A stretch of DNA of 38,598 nt, taken from IMG/VR virus record IMGVR_UViG_3300037344_000012, positions 1 to 38,598 of that record; one strand, given 5' to 3'. The DNA comes from a virus. Position numbers and translations under genes: made by a program. Shown here piece by piece: positions 7,240-14,141 of this stretch (within the stretch, counting starts at the first letter, position 1; each line of letters opens with the position of its first letter). The notes under the pieces were generated by a model. That model had not been told where the DNA came from, did not search any database, and was given only the letters and a program-made list of their open reading frames with translations.

Positions 7240-7249
7240 AATTTTTCTA

Positions 7250-7585
7250 TTAGGCTGGGGTAATTACGCCAATAGTCGTTAGTACTTGTTCAATAAAGTA
7301 ACGAGGTGCCTGTTGGCTATGCCCGTTGTTTAGTGCAGATATGTGTTCAACCTCGTTGATGATAGCACCACCAACAAAGCCTTTAAACCTGTTTTTCTCA
7401 ATTTCGTATAGCCAACCGAGGCGGGCCTCTCCTGTATCAACAGGGGTGACAACCTTCAGTTGGTTGGTTCCGTACTTTATTAAGGACTCTATGTCCTTGT
7501 TTGCAAGTTCTTCGAATTCACGCTCAATGCGATCCATCTCTCGTCGGAAGTTAACTACCTCCAAAGATACTATACTATTTTTCAT
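7250..7585 (-). CDS. HK97 gp10-like neck/tail-completion protein
   Basis: A 111-aa protein with the typical VVTPVDTGEARLGW core (about residues 44-57) and the later HISALNNGHSQQAP block, both hallmarks of the HK97 gp10-like family that sits at the head-tail junction. A helical N-terminus (FRREMDRIEREFEELANKD) precedes them. Unusually, it sits after the tail tube and chaperones rather than with the other connectors. The ATG overlaps the gpT-like stop as TAATG. The downstream terminator ends its transcript. Confidence 0.75.
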   Translation of the reverse strand: MKNSIVSLEVVNFRREMDRIEREFEELANKDIESLIKYGTNQLKVVTPVDTGEARLGWLYEIEKNRFKGFVGGAIINEVEHISALNNGHSQQAPRYFIEQVLTTIGVITPA

Positions 7586-7923
7586 TACTTATCCATCCAA
7601 GGTGGTGTCCAACCAGAATTGTCACCGTCCTTGGCTTTTAGCATCATGGACAAGAACTGCCCCTTGGGGAGCGCGGTTTCTGGAACTGGAGTGTTTTCTT
7701 TCATAAGCCTCAACGAGGCAAATATGTCGTGTGGTTTTCCCTTGTAACCCTGCGCTTGCAGTAACAAGAAAACCCTTTGATCTTCTCTCCAGCCGATTGG
7801 CCGCTTCCTAAAGTAATGTGCCCACTGTAGTAACTCACTGTAAGGCATCTCACCTTTTAGTTTGTAGACAGGGATGCGTAGCTCGTGGGCTATCTCAAAT
7901 ATAGTCTCTTCGGATTGTGTTAG
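7585..7923 (-). CDS. Tail assembly chaperone T-extension (gpT-like, reached by -1 frameshift)
   Basis: This 112-codon frame has no good start of its own at the gpG stop. It is entered by a -1 slip at 7923-7929 and reads LTQSEETIFEIAHELRIPVY, then MPYSELLQWAHYF and RKRPIGWREDQR. The RPIGWREDQR block is the recognisable core of gpT-type extensions, which bind the tape measure while gpG coats it. The combined gpGT would be 211 aa. An internal ATG (at 7848) is in frame, but the conserved sequence upstream of it argues against it being the main start. Confidence 0.82.
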   Translation of the reverse strand, partial: LTQSEETIFEIAHELRIPVYKLKGEMPYSELLQWAHYFRKRPIGWREDQRVFLLLQAQGYKGKPHDIFASLRLMKENTPVPETALPKGQFLSMMLKAKDGDNSGWTPPWMDK

Positions 7924-8219
7924 TTTCCCTCACCACCGCCGAGACCAGAGACTCGCATAATTTCTTCGGATAGTGTGTTAAGTTCCGCCATTGGGAACCC
8001 TGAGAACTCTTCCTCAGTGAGCTCATCTGCGCCCACTACGGAGAGTTGAATAATATCACGGAGAAGTTTGACTTGGGAGGCTGCGCCTTCGGTCTTGTTA
8101 GACTCGGCAATCATACCTTGCATGTCTAGAATTTGACCAACTGTCAACTTCTTTACTTCTACTTCGTCGCCCATGAAAGGGACTTTTTCTGTTAGTGCTT
8201 TGCCAACGAGATGTTTCAT
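7920..8219 (-). CDS. Tail assembly chaperone (gpG-like)
   Basis: A 99-aa protein in the usual place for gpG, between tail tube and tape measure. It has an N-terminal MKHLVGKALTEKVPFMGDEV strand-rich part and then acidic helices (VGQILDMQGMIAE; ADELTEEEFSGFPMAEL). In lambda-like phages gpG and the frameshift product gpGT chaperone the tape measure during tail assembly and are absent from the virion. The slippery GGGAAAC at its last codons produces the longer partner. Confidence 0.8.
   Translation of the reverse strand: MKHLVGKALTEKVPFMGDEVEVKKLTVGQILDMQGMIAESNKTEGAASQVKLLRDIIQLSVVGADELTEEEFSGFPMAELNTLSEEIMRVSGLGGGEGN
7923..7929 (-). promoter_or_regulatory. Programmed -1 ribosomal frameshift site GGGAAAC
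   Basis: The minus strand reads G GGA AAC TAA in the gpG frame. This is an X XXY YYZ slippery heptamer placed directly before the gpG stop codon. A -1 slip gives GGG AAA CTA and opens the 112-codon gpT-like frame. Phage lambda uses GGGAAAG for the same purpose. The fusion joins 8219-7923 to 7923-7585 with base 7923 read twice. Confidence 0.85.
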
Positions 8220-8240
8220 TGCTTATCTTCCTTACTTTGA

Positions 8241-8477
8241 TTAATCTAATTTATCTTTTTCTGAGAACAATTCTTGATTGTTAGCTTGAAAATCGTCTAG
8301 CATCTTACGGACAGTGTGGAGAACGGAAAGTGTTTCCATAATCTCACGGCCTACTGCTGAGTCATTGTCAAAGTCTTGGAATCGTTCAAATGATTTTCGA
8401 ATACTAATATCTACACTTCTACGCATATGGCGGAAGGTAGTACGCATAACGAAAGCCTTACTAAAAGGTTTATCCAT
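8241..8477 (-). CDS. Hypothetical helical protein between tail tube and gpG
   Basis: A 78-aa, mostly helical, charged protein (basic N-terminus MDKPFSKAFVMRTTFRHMRR, acidic C-terminus LFSEKDKLD). I do not recognise a family. Its position between the tail tube and the chaperone suggests a tail assembly role, but it could be a cargo gene. A TCCGGAGAACTATA sequence provides the ribosome site, and a G/C-rich hairpin separates it from the tail tube gene. Confidence 0.65.
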   Translation of the reverse strand: MDKPFSKAFVMRTTFRHMRRSVDISIRKSFERFQDFDNDSAVGREIMETLSVLHTVRKMLDDFQANNQELFSEKDKLD

Positions 8478-8499
8478 TATAGTTCTCCGGGATAGGTCA

Positions 8500-8523
8500 G
8501 GGAGACCCCCGAAAGGGACTCCC
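8500..8523 (-). terminator. GC-rich hairpin after the tail tube gene, no T run
   Basis: On the minus strand GGGAGTCCC pairs with GGGGTCTCCC (one T-T mismatch) around a TTTC-type loop, starting about ten bases after the tail tube stop. No T run follows, so it is probably an RNA-stability or partial-termination element rather than a full terminator. It belongs to the hairpin family also found at 3375, 18084, 20984 and 33619. Confidence 0.6.
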
Positions 8524-8532
8524 TTGGTTAGT

Positions 8533-9072
8533 TTAGGCCGCAGCTACAGTTGCTGGTCCGAAGAAGTCGGACTGAGCAGACAAAGTAACAGTTGCAGTAG
8601 TTGCATCTGTCAAAGCTGGGTTCACGAGGATAGCTTCAACCTTACCCAAGAAGTAGAACTCTGTGTTCTCTGGGACGATTGTTGCAGCTGCACCTTCAGC
8701 TTCAGTAACTGCGGAAGCAGCCATCATGAAGCGGAATACAGCGTTAGTGCCGATGAGTGCGTGAATTGCAGCCATGTCTTCAGCAACGTAGTTGACTGTA
8801 ACTTCAAGGCTTGGGGCGTCAGATTGACCCTGAACCTGTGAAGAAGTGTTTTGACCATAAACAGGAACGTTTACGATGTTTGCAGGTGTACCCACGGATG
8901 GGAATTCACGTACAGAAGGCATACGGACGTGTTCAGCGTCAGGTGTACCGGGGCTCGAGCCTACGAACAGTGCAGCGCACTCTGCGGCTGTGTCTGTTGC
9001 GGCTGGGATTGTGCCCGTGAAAAAGTCGAGGTAGGTAAAGATACCTGCGCCCAACGAGGAAATATGTGCCAT
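8533..9072 (-). CDS. Major tail tube protein
   Basis: A 179-aa protein starting MAHISSLGAGIFTYLDFFTG, in the canonical tail-tube position between tail terminator and chaperones. It is rich in Ala, Thr and Val with alternating strands (LEVTVNYVAEDM; TEFYFLGKVEAILVNP; TATVTLSAQSDFFGP), typical of the single-domain tube fold in siphophages. The stable hairpin after its stop codon would favour high mRNA levels of this abundant protein. The assignment rests on position, size and composition. Confidence 0.85.
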   Translation of the reverse strand: MAHISSLGAGIFTYLDFFTGTIPAATDTAAECAALFVGSSPGTPDAEHVRMPSVREFPSVGTPANIVNVPVYGQNTSSQVQGQSDAPSLEVTVNYVAEDMAAIHALIGTNAVFRFMMAASAVTEAEGAAATIVPENTEFYFLGKVEAILVNPALTDATTATVTLSAQSDFFGPATVAAA

Positions 9073-9075
9073 TTT

Positions 9076-9477
9076 TTATTCTCCGTATTTGATAAATGGA
9101 ATGATGTAAGATGCACTATAAAGTGCTTTGTTTTGGGGGTCTAACCCCTCTACGTTTAGGTAAGAAGACCCAAGCTTTGTACCGTTAGTTAGTGTCTTGT
9201 GTTCTAGGAGGATGTCAATGAGATTGGCAATAGCCATAACTCGTCCTTGACCTTCACCTGCCTTTGTAAACACCTTGACAGCTACTAACCCTTCATACTT
9301 TTTCTGAACGCCGTAAGCGGACAGGGATGAGTTTGAAGGCATGAATTTAATCACCACGTACTCACTATTACTACCAACAGCCCCTAGATAGTTATCTGGG
9401 CGGGTGTCGATATTATTAGCGGTCCATGTAGTAGAACCAAAAGCAGTTTCTATGTCTCTCAGGATTAAGTCATACAT
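9076..9477 (-). CDS. Tail terminator protein
   Basis: A 133-aa protein with the family features MYDLILRDIETAFG, then GEGQGRVMAIANLIDILLEHK and the closing YSASYIIPFIKYGE. Tail terminators form a ring that stops tube growth and joins the head connector. The gene overlaps the upstream connector gene by one base and lies three bases before the tail tube gene, as expected for the head-tail junction cluster. Confidence 0.8.
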   Translation of the reverse strand: MYDLILRDIETAFGSTTWTANNIDTRPDNYLGAVGSNSEYVVIKFMPSNSSLSAYGVQKKYEGLVAVKVFTKAGEGQGRVMAIANLIDILLEHKTLTNGTKLGSSYLNVEGLDPQNKALYSASYIIPFIKYGE

Positions 9478-9815
9478 TATAACTGTTCCCTTGTTAGTGA
9501 CAACGTAATCACAAAACCATCATCTGAATGGTCTGTGATGTTGTACACAGTACCCCCTGCTGTCAAAGTATCGTAACCATCAACAGACACGTTAGACTTC
9601 ATTAGGGCAGTGCTACTAAAAGCACCGTCTGAAGGCTTAGTTGTTGATTGTATAAATACAGTGACGTTTGCAGAGGTAGTGGTCCCTACGGTCTCACCAG
9701 TGGTGAAGTCGTAAGAGCCTACTGTTTTGTTTGAGATAACACCAGAAACGGCCAAGTCACCGATTGCTGAAAACGCTTTGTCTACAGCAGCTGTGATTTT
9801 AGACCGAAGTGACAT
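9477..9815 (-). CDS. Head closure / head-tail connector protein
   Basis: A 112-aa protein with helical N-terminus (MSLRSKITAAVDKAFSAIGD) and a beta-rich remainder ending VITLSLTREQL. By position, between adaptor and tail terminator, and by size it fits a head-closure (stopper) protein that seals the portal after packaging. The beta-barrel-like pattern of alternating V/T/S residues fits this class. No unique motif is recognised, so the call depends mainly on synteny. Confidence 0.65.
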   Translation of the reverse strand: MSLRSKITAAVDKAFSAIGDLAVSGVISNKTVGSYDFTTGETVGTTTSANVTVFIQSTTKPSDGAFSSTALMKSNVSVDGYDTLTAGGTVYNITDHSDDGFVITLSLTREQL

Positions 9816-10321
9816 CAGTTAGCCCTCCACCAACCAGCACCCATCCCAGCCGAACCTTTACGAATAAGGGGGCGGAGGGATTTAAGGACGATGGATGGCT
9901 TCATTGGAAGGCGTGTTGTGTCGCCATTACTATCTGAGAGACTAATAGAACCCACCGAGATGGATTCAAAAGTTTGAGACTGTCCCGCAAGGACATCCTC
10001 GTTGTCTACCAGATGTAAAGCCTGTTCGTAAACAGCAGTTTTAACACGACTTGGTGTCTCGTCGTCTGCGATAGTTACTTGAAGACCTAAACGGTCATCG
10101 TTGTAAATAGCGTTCTTGCGAGGCCAAGCCAAAGCTTGAGAGGAACTAACAGCAGAACCAATCCAAGAGCTATCATCAATCAGCGCGGTGGCTGTGACAA
10201 GAGCTTGTTCTTTGATTTCGTTAGTAGCGGCAACCCAGTTGGCACTATCAATACGAGTCTCAAAGTATGTATCAGCGTCTGCTATCGAAACGTAGCTGTT
10301 TGTATTGAGTACAAGTGCCAT
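9815..10321 (-). CDS. Head-tail adaptor protein (DnaT-like family)
   Basis: A 168-aa protein with SYVSIADADTYFETR, a W, then EQALVTATALIDDSSWIGSA and QALAWPRKNA. This pattern is typical of the phage adaptor family often labelled DnaT-like, which binds below the portal. The C-terminus is basic and glycine-rich (RKGSAGMGAGWWRAN). It directly follows the capsid gene, the expected adaptor position, and is coupled to the closure gene by a one-base overlap. Confidence 0.78.
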   Translation of the reverse strand: MALVLNTNSYVSIADADTYFETRIDSANWVAATNEIKEQALVTATALIDDSSWIGSAVSSSQALAWPRKNAIYNDDRLGLQVTIADDETPSRVKTAVYEQALHLVDNEDVLAGQSQTFESISVGSISLSDSNGDTTRLPMKPSIVLKSLRPLIRKGSAGMGAGWWRAN

Positions 10322-10342
10322 TAGTTCACTCTCCTATTATCA

Positions 10343-11461
10343 TTAAGCGTGGAAGATAGGCAGGATGCCCAAGTTCAATGCGTCCATTTTACGTGTGTAC
10401 GAAGCGCCAGCGCCCATAGTTGCGTTAGTAGCGAATGCGTTAGATGCACCAGCCCAGTCGTAACCCATTGGGTGGTTGATGAAGCCCCAACGGTACCATA
10501 CGTTTGTAGAACCACCACCGAGGTAGGACGCAGCAGCGCGGTCTACTTCAACTGGAGTTGGCATGTTGATTGCAGTTGCAGCAACAGAACCCGGCTTGAC
10601 AATGAATGAGCACTTAGTAGAAACAGCGTTCAAATCGCCAGCTGTGAAGCCAGAAACCATCTGGTTTGCACGAGTCATAACCAAGCGGAACTTGCCACCG
10701 AAGATTGTTGAGAACTCAAGGTTGCCATCTGTAACTTGGGTTTCGTCAACCAAGTTGGCAGCACGCATTTCAGCCATCACTTCAGGGGAAGTAACCATGT
10801 ACATGAAATCAGGCTCATGGTCTTTGAATGTAGCGCCAATAGATTTGAACAGACGCTCACCACGGGCAGCACCCATAGCGGACGAGTCGAACAACTTACG
10901 AGCATCGCCAGCACCAGTTGCAGCAGCACCGTGAAGGCCAGCAGCGTTGATGTCACAGAAGAATCCAGTTGCAGCTACGTCACAGTCAGTATCATAATCG
11001 ATAACCCCACCGTTACCAGTACCAGCAAGGTCGCCAAGAGCAACTTCGCTCAATGCTACGCCTTTGAGGACTGACAACAGAGCATCGTGCTCGTCTTGTG
11101 CGCGGACTTCAGAGAAGTCACGAGCGATTTTAGCCAGACCGTCTTGCTTAGAGACAACTTCTTGCATGTTAACTTGCTCTGCACCGAAAGTACGAACAGT
11201 CTTAACGTAGTTAGCAACGTCAGTTGCGATGTCAGTGTAAGTACCGTCAGTTGCGGAAGACAAAGAAGCAACGTTTACGTTTGCGGAGAGGGGCTTGTAC
11301 CAGCGGAACTGGCCTACGAAAGATTCGCCGGATGCGTCGATGCGCTGGTCGGAAGCAACGATGCCTGTGCCGTTAAGCTTCTTAGCAGTCGAGTAAGCTT
11401 CGTCGGAGTAAGCGGAGATTGCCAGAGCAATGTTCTGGAAGTCTGTGTTTGTAATAGCCAT
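10343..11461 (-). CDS. Major capsid protein
   Basis: A 372-aa protein starting MAITNTDFQNIALAISAY, directly after an acidic scaffold gene. Composition and length fit an HK97-fold capsid subunit. There is an N-arm, an elongated E-loop region (GQFRWYKPLSANVNVASLSS), a long spine helix with many charged residues (VVSKQDGLAKIARDFSEVRA) and a conserved-looking C-terminal LNLGILPIFHA. No N-terminal protease-cleaved delta domain is evident, so the separate scaffold probably directs assembly. The ribosome site AAAGGAAT supports the start. Confidence 0.92.
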   Translation of the reverse strand: MAITNTDFQNIALAISAYSDEAYSTAKKLNGTGIVASDQRIDASGESFVGQFRWYKPLSANVNVASLSSATDGTYTDIATDVANYVKTVRTFGAEQVNMQEVVSKQDGLAKIARDFSEVRAQDEHDALLSVLKGVALSEVALGDLAGTGNGGVIDYDTDCDVAATGFFCDINAAGLHGAAATGAGDARKLFDSSAMGAARGERLFKSIGATFKDHEPDFMYMVTSPEVMAEMRAANLVDETQVTDGNLEFSTIFGGKFRLVMTRANQMVSGFTAGDLNAVSTKCSFIVKPGSVAATAINMPTPVEVDRAAASYLGGGSTNVWYRWGFINHPMGYDWAGASNAFATNATMGAGASYTRKMDALNLGILPIFHA

Positions 11462-11497
11462 TGTGTAATTCCTTTAGAATTTTATAGTATAAGTTAG

Positions 11498-12166
11498 TTA
11501 TAGGTTGAAGTTACCTAGTTTGCCCTTAGAGGCAAGAGCTAGAATTTCTTGAGTTGACATTTCACTGATAGACTTTGAAACATCAGTCGAAGGCGCTCCA
11601 GCTGGATTGCCTGTACCTGCTCCGGAGTTAGACTTAACACGGAACAGGAATGAGTTATCTTCGGACTTAGCATAAGCTTCAACGTAGTCACGAATATTTG
11701 AACCTGTGGAGTGCAACCATGCACCCTCTTCGTTTTGAACCAATTGGTCAACGATTTCTCTGCGAGCCATGTCGCGAGACTTTTCGCTGCGGAATTCCAT
11801 GCCAGCAAGTGCATCATTCAATACACCGTCGCGCTTAAGCTTAGTTGTCTCAGTTGCGTAGACGTCTAGTTTAGCACGGGCTTCGGCAAGTTCCATTTCA
11901 AGAGCTTCTTGGACTTTGCCCTCTTCTTTCATGCGAGCAATAGTTGCTTCCTTTGCGGAGGCTTCCATTTCTGCTTTAAGTTTGAGAGCTTCGTCACGCT
12001 CACTGACCATACGGTCCATGTTAGCTTTCATCTTAGCTAAACGTTCTTCAACGATTGCTTCGACGCCATCTACAGGAGCTTCTGGAGCAGCTGGTGTTTC
12101 TAGTGTTTCTTCTTCAACAACAGGTTCTACTGGTGTTTCTACTTCTTCGATAATGTTATCGCTCAT
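11498..12166 (-). CDS. Capsid scaffolding protein
   Basis: A 222-aa protein with a very acidic, proline-containing N-terminus (MSDNIIEEVETPVEPVVEEE), a long coiled coil at about residues 35-105 (ERLAKMKANMDRMVSERDEA and on) and a flexible Ser/Gly-rich C-terminus. This is the usual design of phage scaffolds, which template the procapsid and then leave. Its place directly before the capsid gene and after the MuF gene is canonical. AGAGGAAAT provides the ribosome site. Confidence 0.9.
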   Translation of the reverse strand: MSDNIIEEVETPVEPVVEEETLETPAAPEAPVDGVEAIVEERLAKMKANMDRMVSERDEALKLKAEMEASAKEATIARMKEEGKVQEALEMELAEARAKLDVYATETTKLKRDGVLNDALAGMEFRSEKSRDMARREIVDQLVQNEEGAWLHSTGSNIRDYVEAYAKSEDNSFLFRVKSNSGAGTGNPAGAPSTDVSKSISEMSTQEILALASKGKLGNFNL

Positions 12167-12262
12167 GTTATTTCCTCTCTAGCACAGCTAGGGTTATATG
12201 TTGGGTTAAGAGTCACAGACTCATTAGTTGTTAGTAGTGCAGTACGTGGCTATTACAAATAT

Positions 12263-13277
12263 TCACGGACCAATCCCGTACCAGTCATTACCGGGACGGA
12301 TACTTTCAAGCAATTCTTTTGGAGTAATCTTATTTGGAGGGTCAATTAAACCATCGTCTTTTGCTCGTTGTAGATACCTATTATATGTCGCCCTTGACAT
12401 ACCAGACTTTCGCATTGCTTTGAGAGTCTTATGAATGGTGCCTTCTTTTAGCGCATCTGCGTAGATTTGCCGAAGAGCCCATTTAGCGGGAACCGCTTCA
12501 CCAAGGTTCGAGAAAAACGCATCATGGATAGTTCCAGTGTCTACGTTATTTTTCTTCCCCCAAAGGTGGAATTGACGGACAATCACAGCATCGTTACTGT
12601 GGTTTCCGTTAACACCAAGCCCAATCGCGGCGTCTTGAATGGACTGCGGGGAGGCTAGTTTGCCATCCGCACTTGGTGCTTCGTATAGGTTAAAGACTTT
12701 CTTACCTGTAACAGGGTCTGTAAAGTCTATTCTTACTTGTTCCTTAACACGATATCTTTGCATCATGGTTTTACCATCAAAAGTAACCCAAGGAATGTCA
12801 ACTGATCCAGACTCTTTAACGAAGTCTTTAGCAATGTCTTTCCAGAAGTTAATAAACTTACCAGTAACGGGAACTTCTTTTTCTAACTGACGTGACATAA
12901 TCCCTGAAATCTTCTCGAACAACCGAGTACCTACAAGGTCTCCTGTTTCATCGGTAAGCTTCATTAAGAATGTGTGCATGTCTTCAGAGTTCTTCATACC
13001 CTCCCTAAACTCTGACCTTGCGGTCTCATAGAGAGAGTCTGTGATAGATGTTCCTTCCTTGGAAGCAGCAACTACTTGTTTCTTTAAGTCGCGCAGTTCA
13101 TCAATGCGAGACCAATTCTTTCTGTCCATTTCAAAGCTAATCTTAGCGTCAATGGCAGCTTTAAACTTATCAACTTCTTTTGTGGAGATAGCGATCTTAC
13201 CCTTCTTGGCAAGAACCTTCGCGAACTGGTTGGCCACGTTAGCAGCCTTAGTCGCGTCCCCGGCTCCATAAAATGCT
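12263..13277 (-). CDS. MuF-RNA polymerase fusion, exon 2 (polymerase C-terminal half)
   Basis: Exon 2 encodes residues 1144-1480 of the spliced protein and has no start of its own; the splice completes a split Val codon at 1143. It begins AFYGAGDATK, finishing the fingers motif whose Tyr1146 aligns with T7 RNA polymerase Tyr639. Further T7-like blocks follow in order: IPWVTFDGKTMMQRY (compare HWVTPDGFPVWQEY in T7), GVNGNHSNDAVIV (compare NFVHSQDGSHL) and TGTIHDAFFSN, where His1394-Asp1395 match T7 His811-Asp812, the second catalytic Asp. All catalytic residues are kept. A GTG inside the exon could only start a catalytically useless fragment. Confidence 0.88.
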
Positions 13278-13304
13278 CGTTTTATTTTGTGTTCAACAAG
13301 GTAG

Positions 13305-13838
13305 TCAATCCTTGCCCGATAAATAAAAGGCTTCCCCTCGTTTTACCATACGTCCAACTGTTCTGTGGCTAATGCCCAGTTGTTCAGCGGCCTTACGAGA
13401 AGACTTGTATACAACACCCTCAATGCTTACTTGCTTTGACAGGTGGTGGTTATCATTCAATCGTTTAGAAAGGTTAGCACCAAAACCTTCAGGTTTAGGG
13501 CGTCCCTTGTGAAGCTTAGAAATGGCTTCTTTTTGCTCACTACTTAACTTTACACCTTGTCTAACCAAGCTTTGTGCTTTGTTTATAGATTTAGGTTTTA
13601 TGTTATGTCTACCAGACATCATCGTAAAGGCAAAAGCCATAGATTTGTTTCTATGTATTTTCCACAATAAGTGATGTGCGGTATAGTGAGCCTTGAATGT
13701 TAAGTATACAAGGTTGTCTTCATCATCTGTGCCGCCCATAGATTTAGGAAGGATGTGGTGGCGTTCTGAGTAGTACTCAGGTTTGCTTTTCACACCGTGT
13801 TTCCTTATGAGTTCATCATAATGATTTTTGTAGTTCAT
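13305..13838 (-). CDS. Intron-encoded HNH homing endonuclease
   Basis: A 177-aa protein with an HNH nuclease core at about residues 26-56 (SERHHILPKSMGG, NLVYLTFKAHYTAHHLLW), a NUMOD-type DNA-binding segment (KLHKGRPKPEG, about 108-118) and a C-terminal IENR1/NUMOD1-like helix-turn-helix (YKSSRKAAEQLGISHRTVGR). Such enzymes cut the intron-free allele so that repair copies the intron. It lies downstream of the ribozyme S element, leaving the catalytic core intact, and its stop is 27 bases from the 3' splice site. An AAAGGAAAAT ribosome site precedes it. Confidence 0.92.
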   Translation of the reverse strand: MNYKNHYDELIRKHGVKSKPEYYSERHHILPKSMGGTDDEDNLVYLTFKAHYTAHHLLWKIHRNKSMAFAFTMMSGRHNIKPKSINKAQSLVRQGVKLSSEQKEAISKLHKGRPKPEGFGANLSKRLNDNHHLSKQVSIEGVVYKSSRKAAEQLGISHRTVGRMVKRGEAFYLSGKD

Positions 13839-13884
13839 TTATTTTCCTTTTATTTATCCGCTATATGTCGCCATATAGACCAGA

Positions 13885-14025
13885 CTATATCTTAAACTCT
13901 TTCAGCTTCCCCATTAAAACAGCCCATTCAGGTTTGTCGTAATGTCGTTTCCACCACTTAAGGGGTTTAGCGGTTGCACCTCTTGGTGCTTCATAGTAGA
14001 GTTTCTCTGCTTTTCCATCTGACAT
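13885..14025 (-). CDS. 46-aa frame inside the ribozyme core
   Basis: A 46-codon frame starting MSDGKAEKLYYEAPRGATAK and ending in KLKEFKI, with a GAAAGGAGTACATCTAA ribosome site. It sits in the segment between the R and S core elements (P8 side) and its stop codon TAG is part of the S element. The peptide is basic with WW and W residues (PLKWWKRHYDKPEWAV), like a small nucleic-acid binding protein. It may be a remnant or a maturase-like aid, or simply P8 sequence that happens to be open. No family recognised. Confidence 0.4.
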   Translation of the reverse strand: MSDGKAEKLYYEAPRGATAKPLKWWKRHYDKPEWAVLMGKLKEFKI

Positions 14026-14141
14026 TTAGATGTACTCCTTTCGGATAGTCGTTGAACGTTCCCCTTTCGGGGCTTCGCTGCTGATTGTCTCATTTCTGAG
14101 ATGTTCCAGCAATTAACAGAGTTTATACATGGCAACATTTC

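Larger units (their letters stand above)
13278..14141 (-). ncRNA. Group I self-splicing intron with HNH endonuclease, in the polymerase gene
   Basis: An 864-nt intron. P1 is CATGGT (14147-14142) paired with GCCATG (14133-14128), with the obligatory U-G wobble at the 5' splice site. P10 pairs AAATGTT of the guide (14140-14134) with the 3' exon AGCATTT (13277-13271). The intron ends in G at 13278. The P/Q region (about 14060-14092) reads CAATCAGCAGCGAAGCC; R is CGTTCAACGACTA (14058-14046); S is AAGATATAGTCTGG (13893-13880), giving P7 pairing GACTA/TAGTC. Splicing restores one frame and the fingers motif KNQNMVAFYG. A 46-codon frame sits between R and S, and the HNH gene follows S. Confidence 0.93.

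Noticed and set aside
7585-7848. An independent 87-aa gene starting at MPYSELL
   Set aside because: The frame is conserved-looking for 25 codons upstream of that Met and joins gpG at a perfect slippery site, so the frameshift product is the better model.
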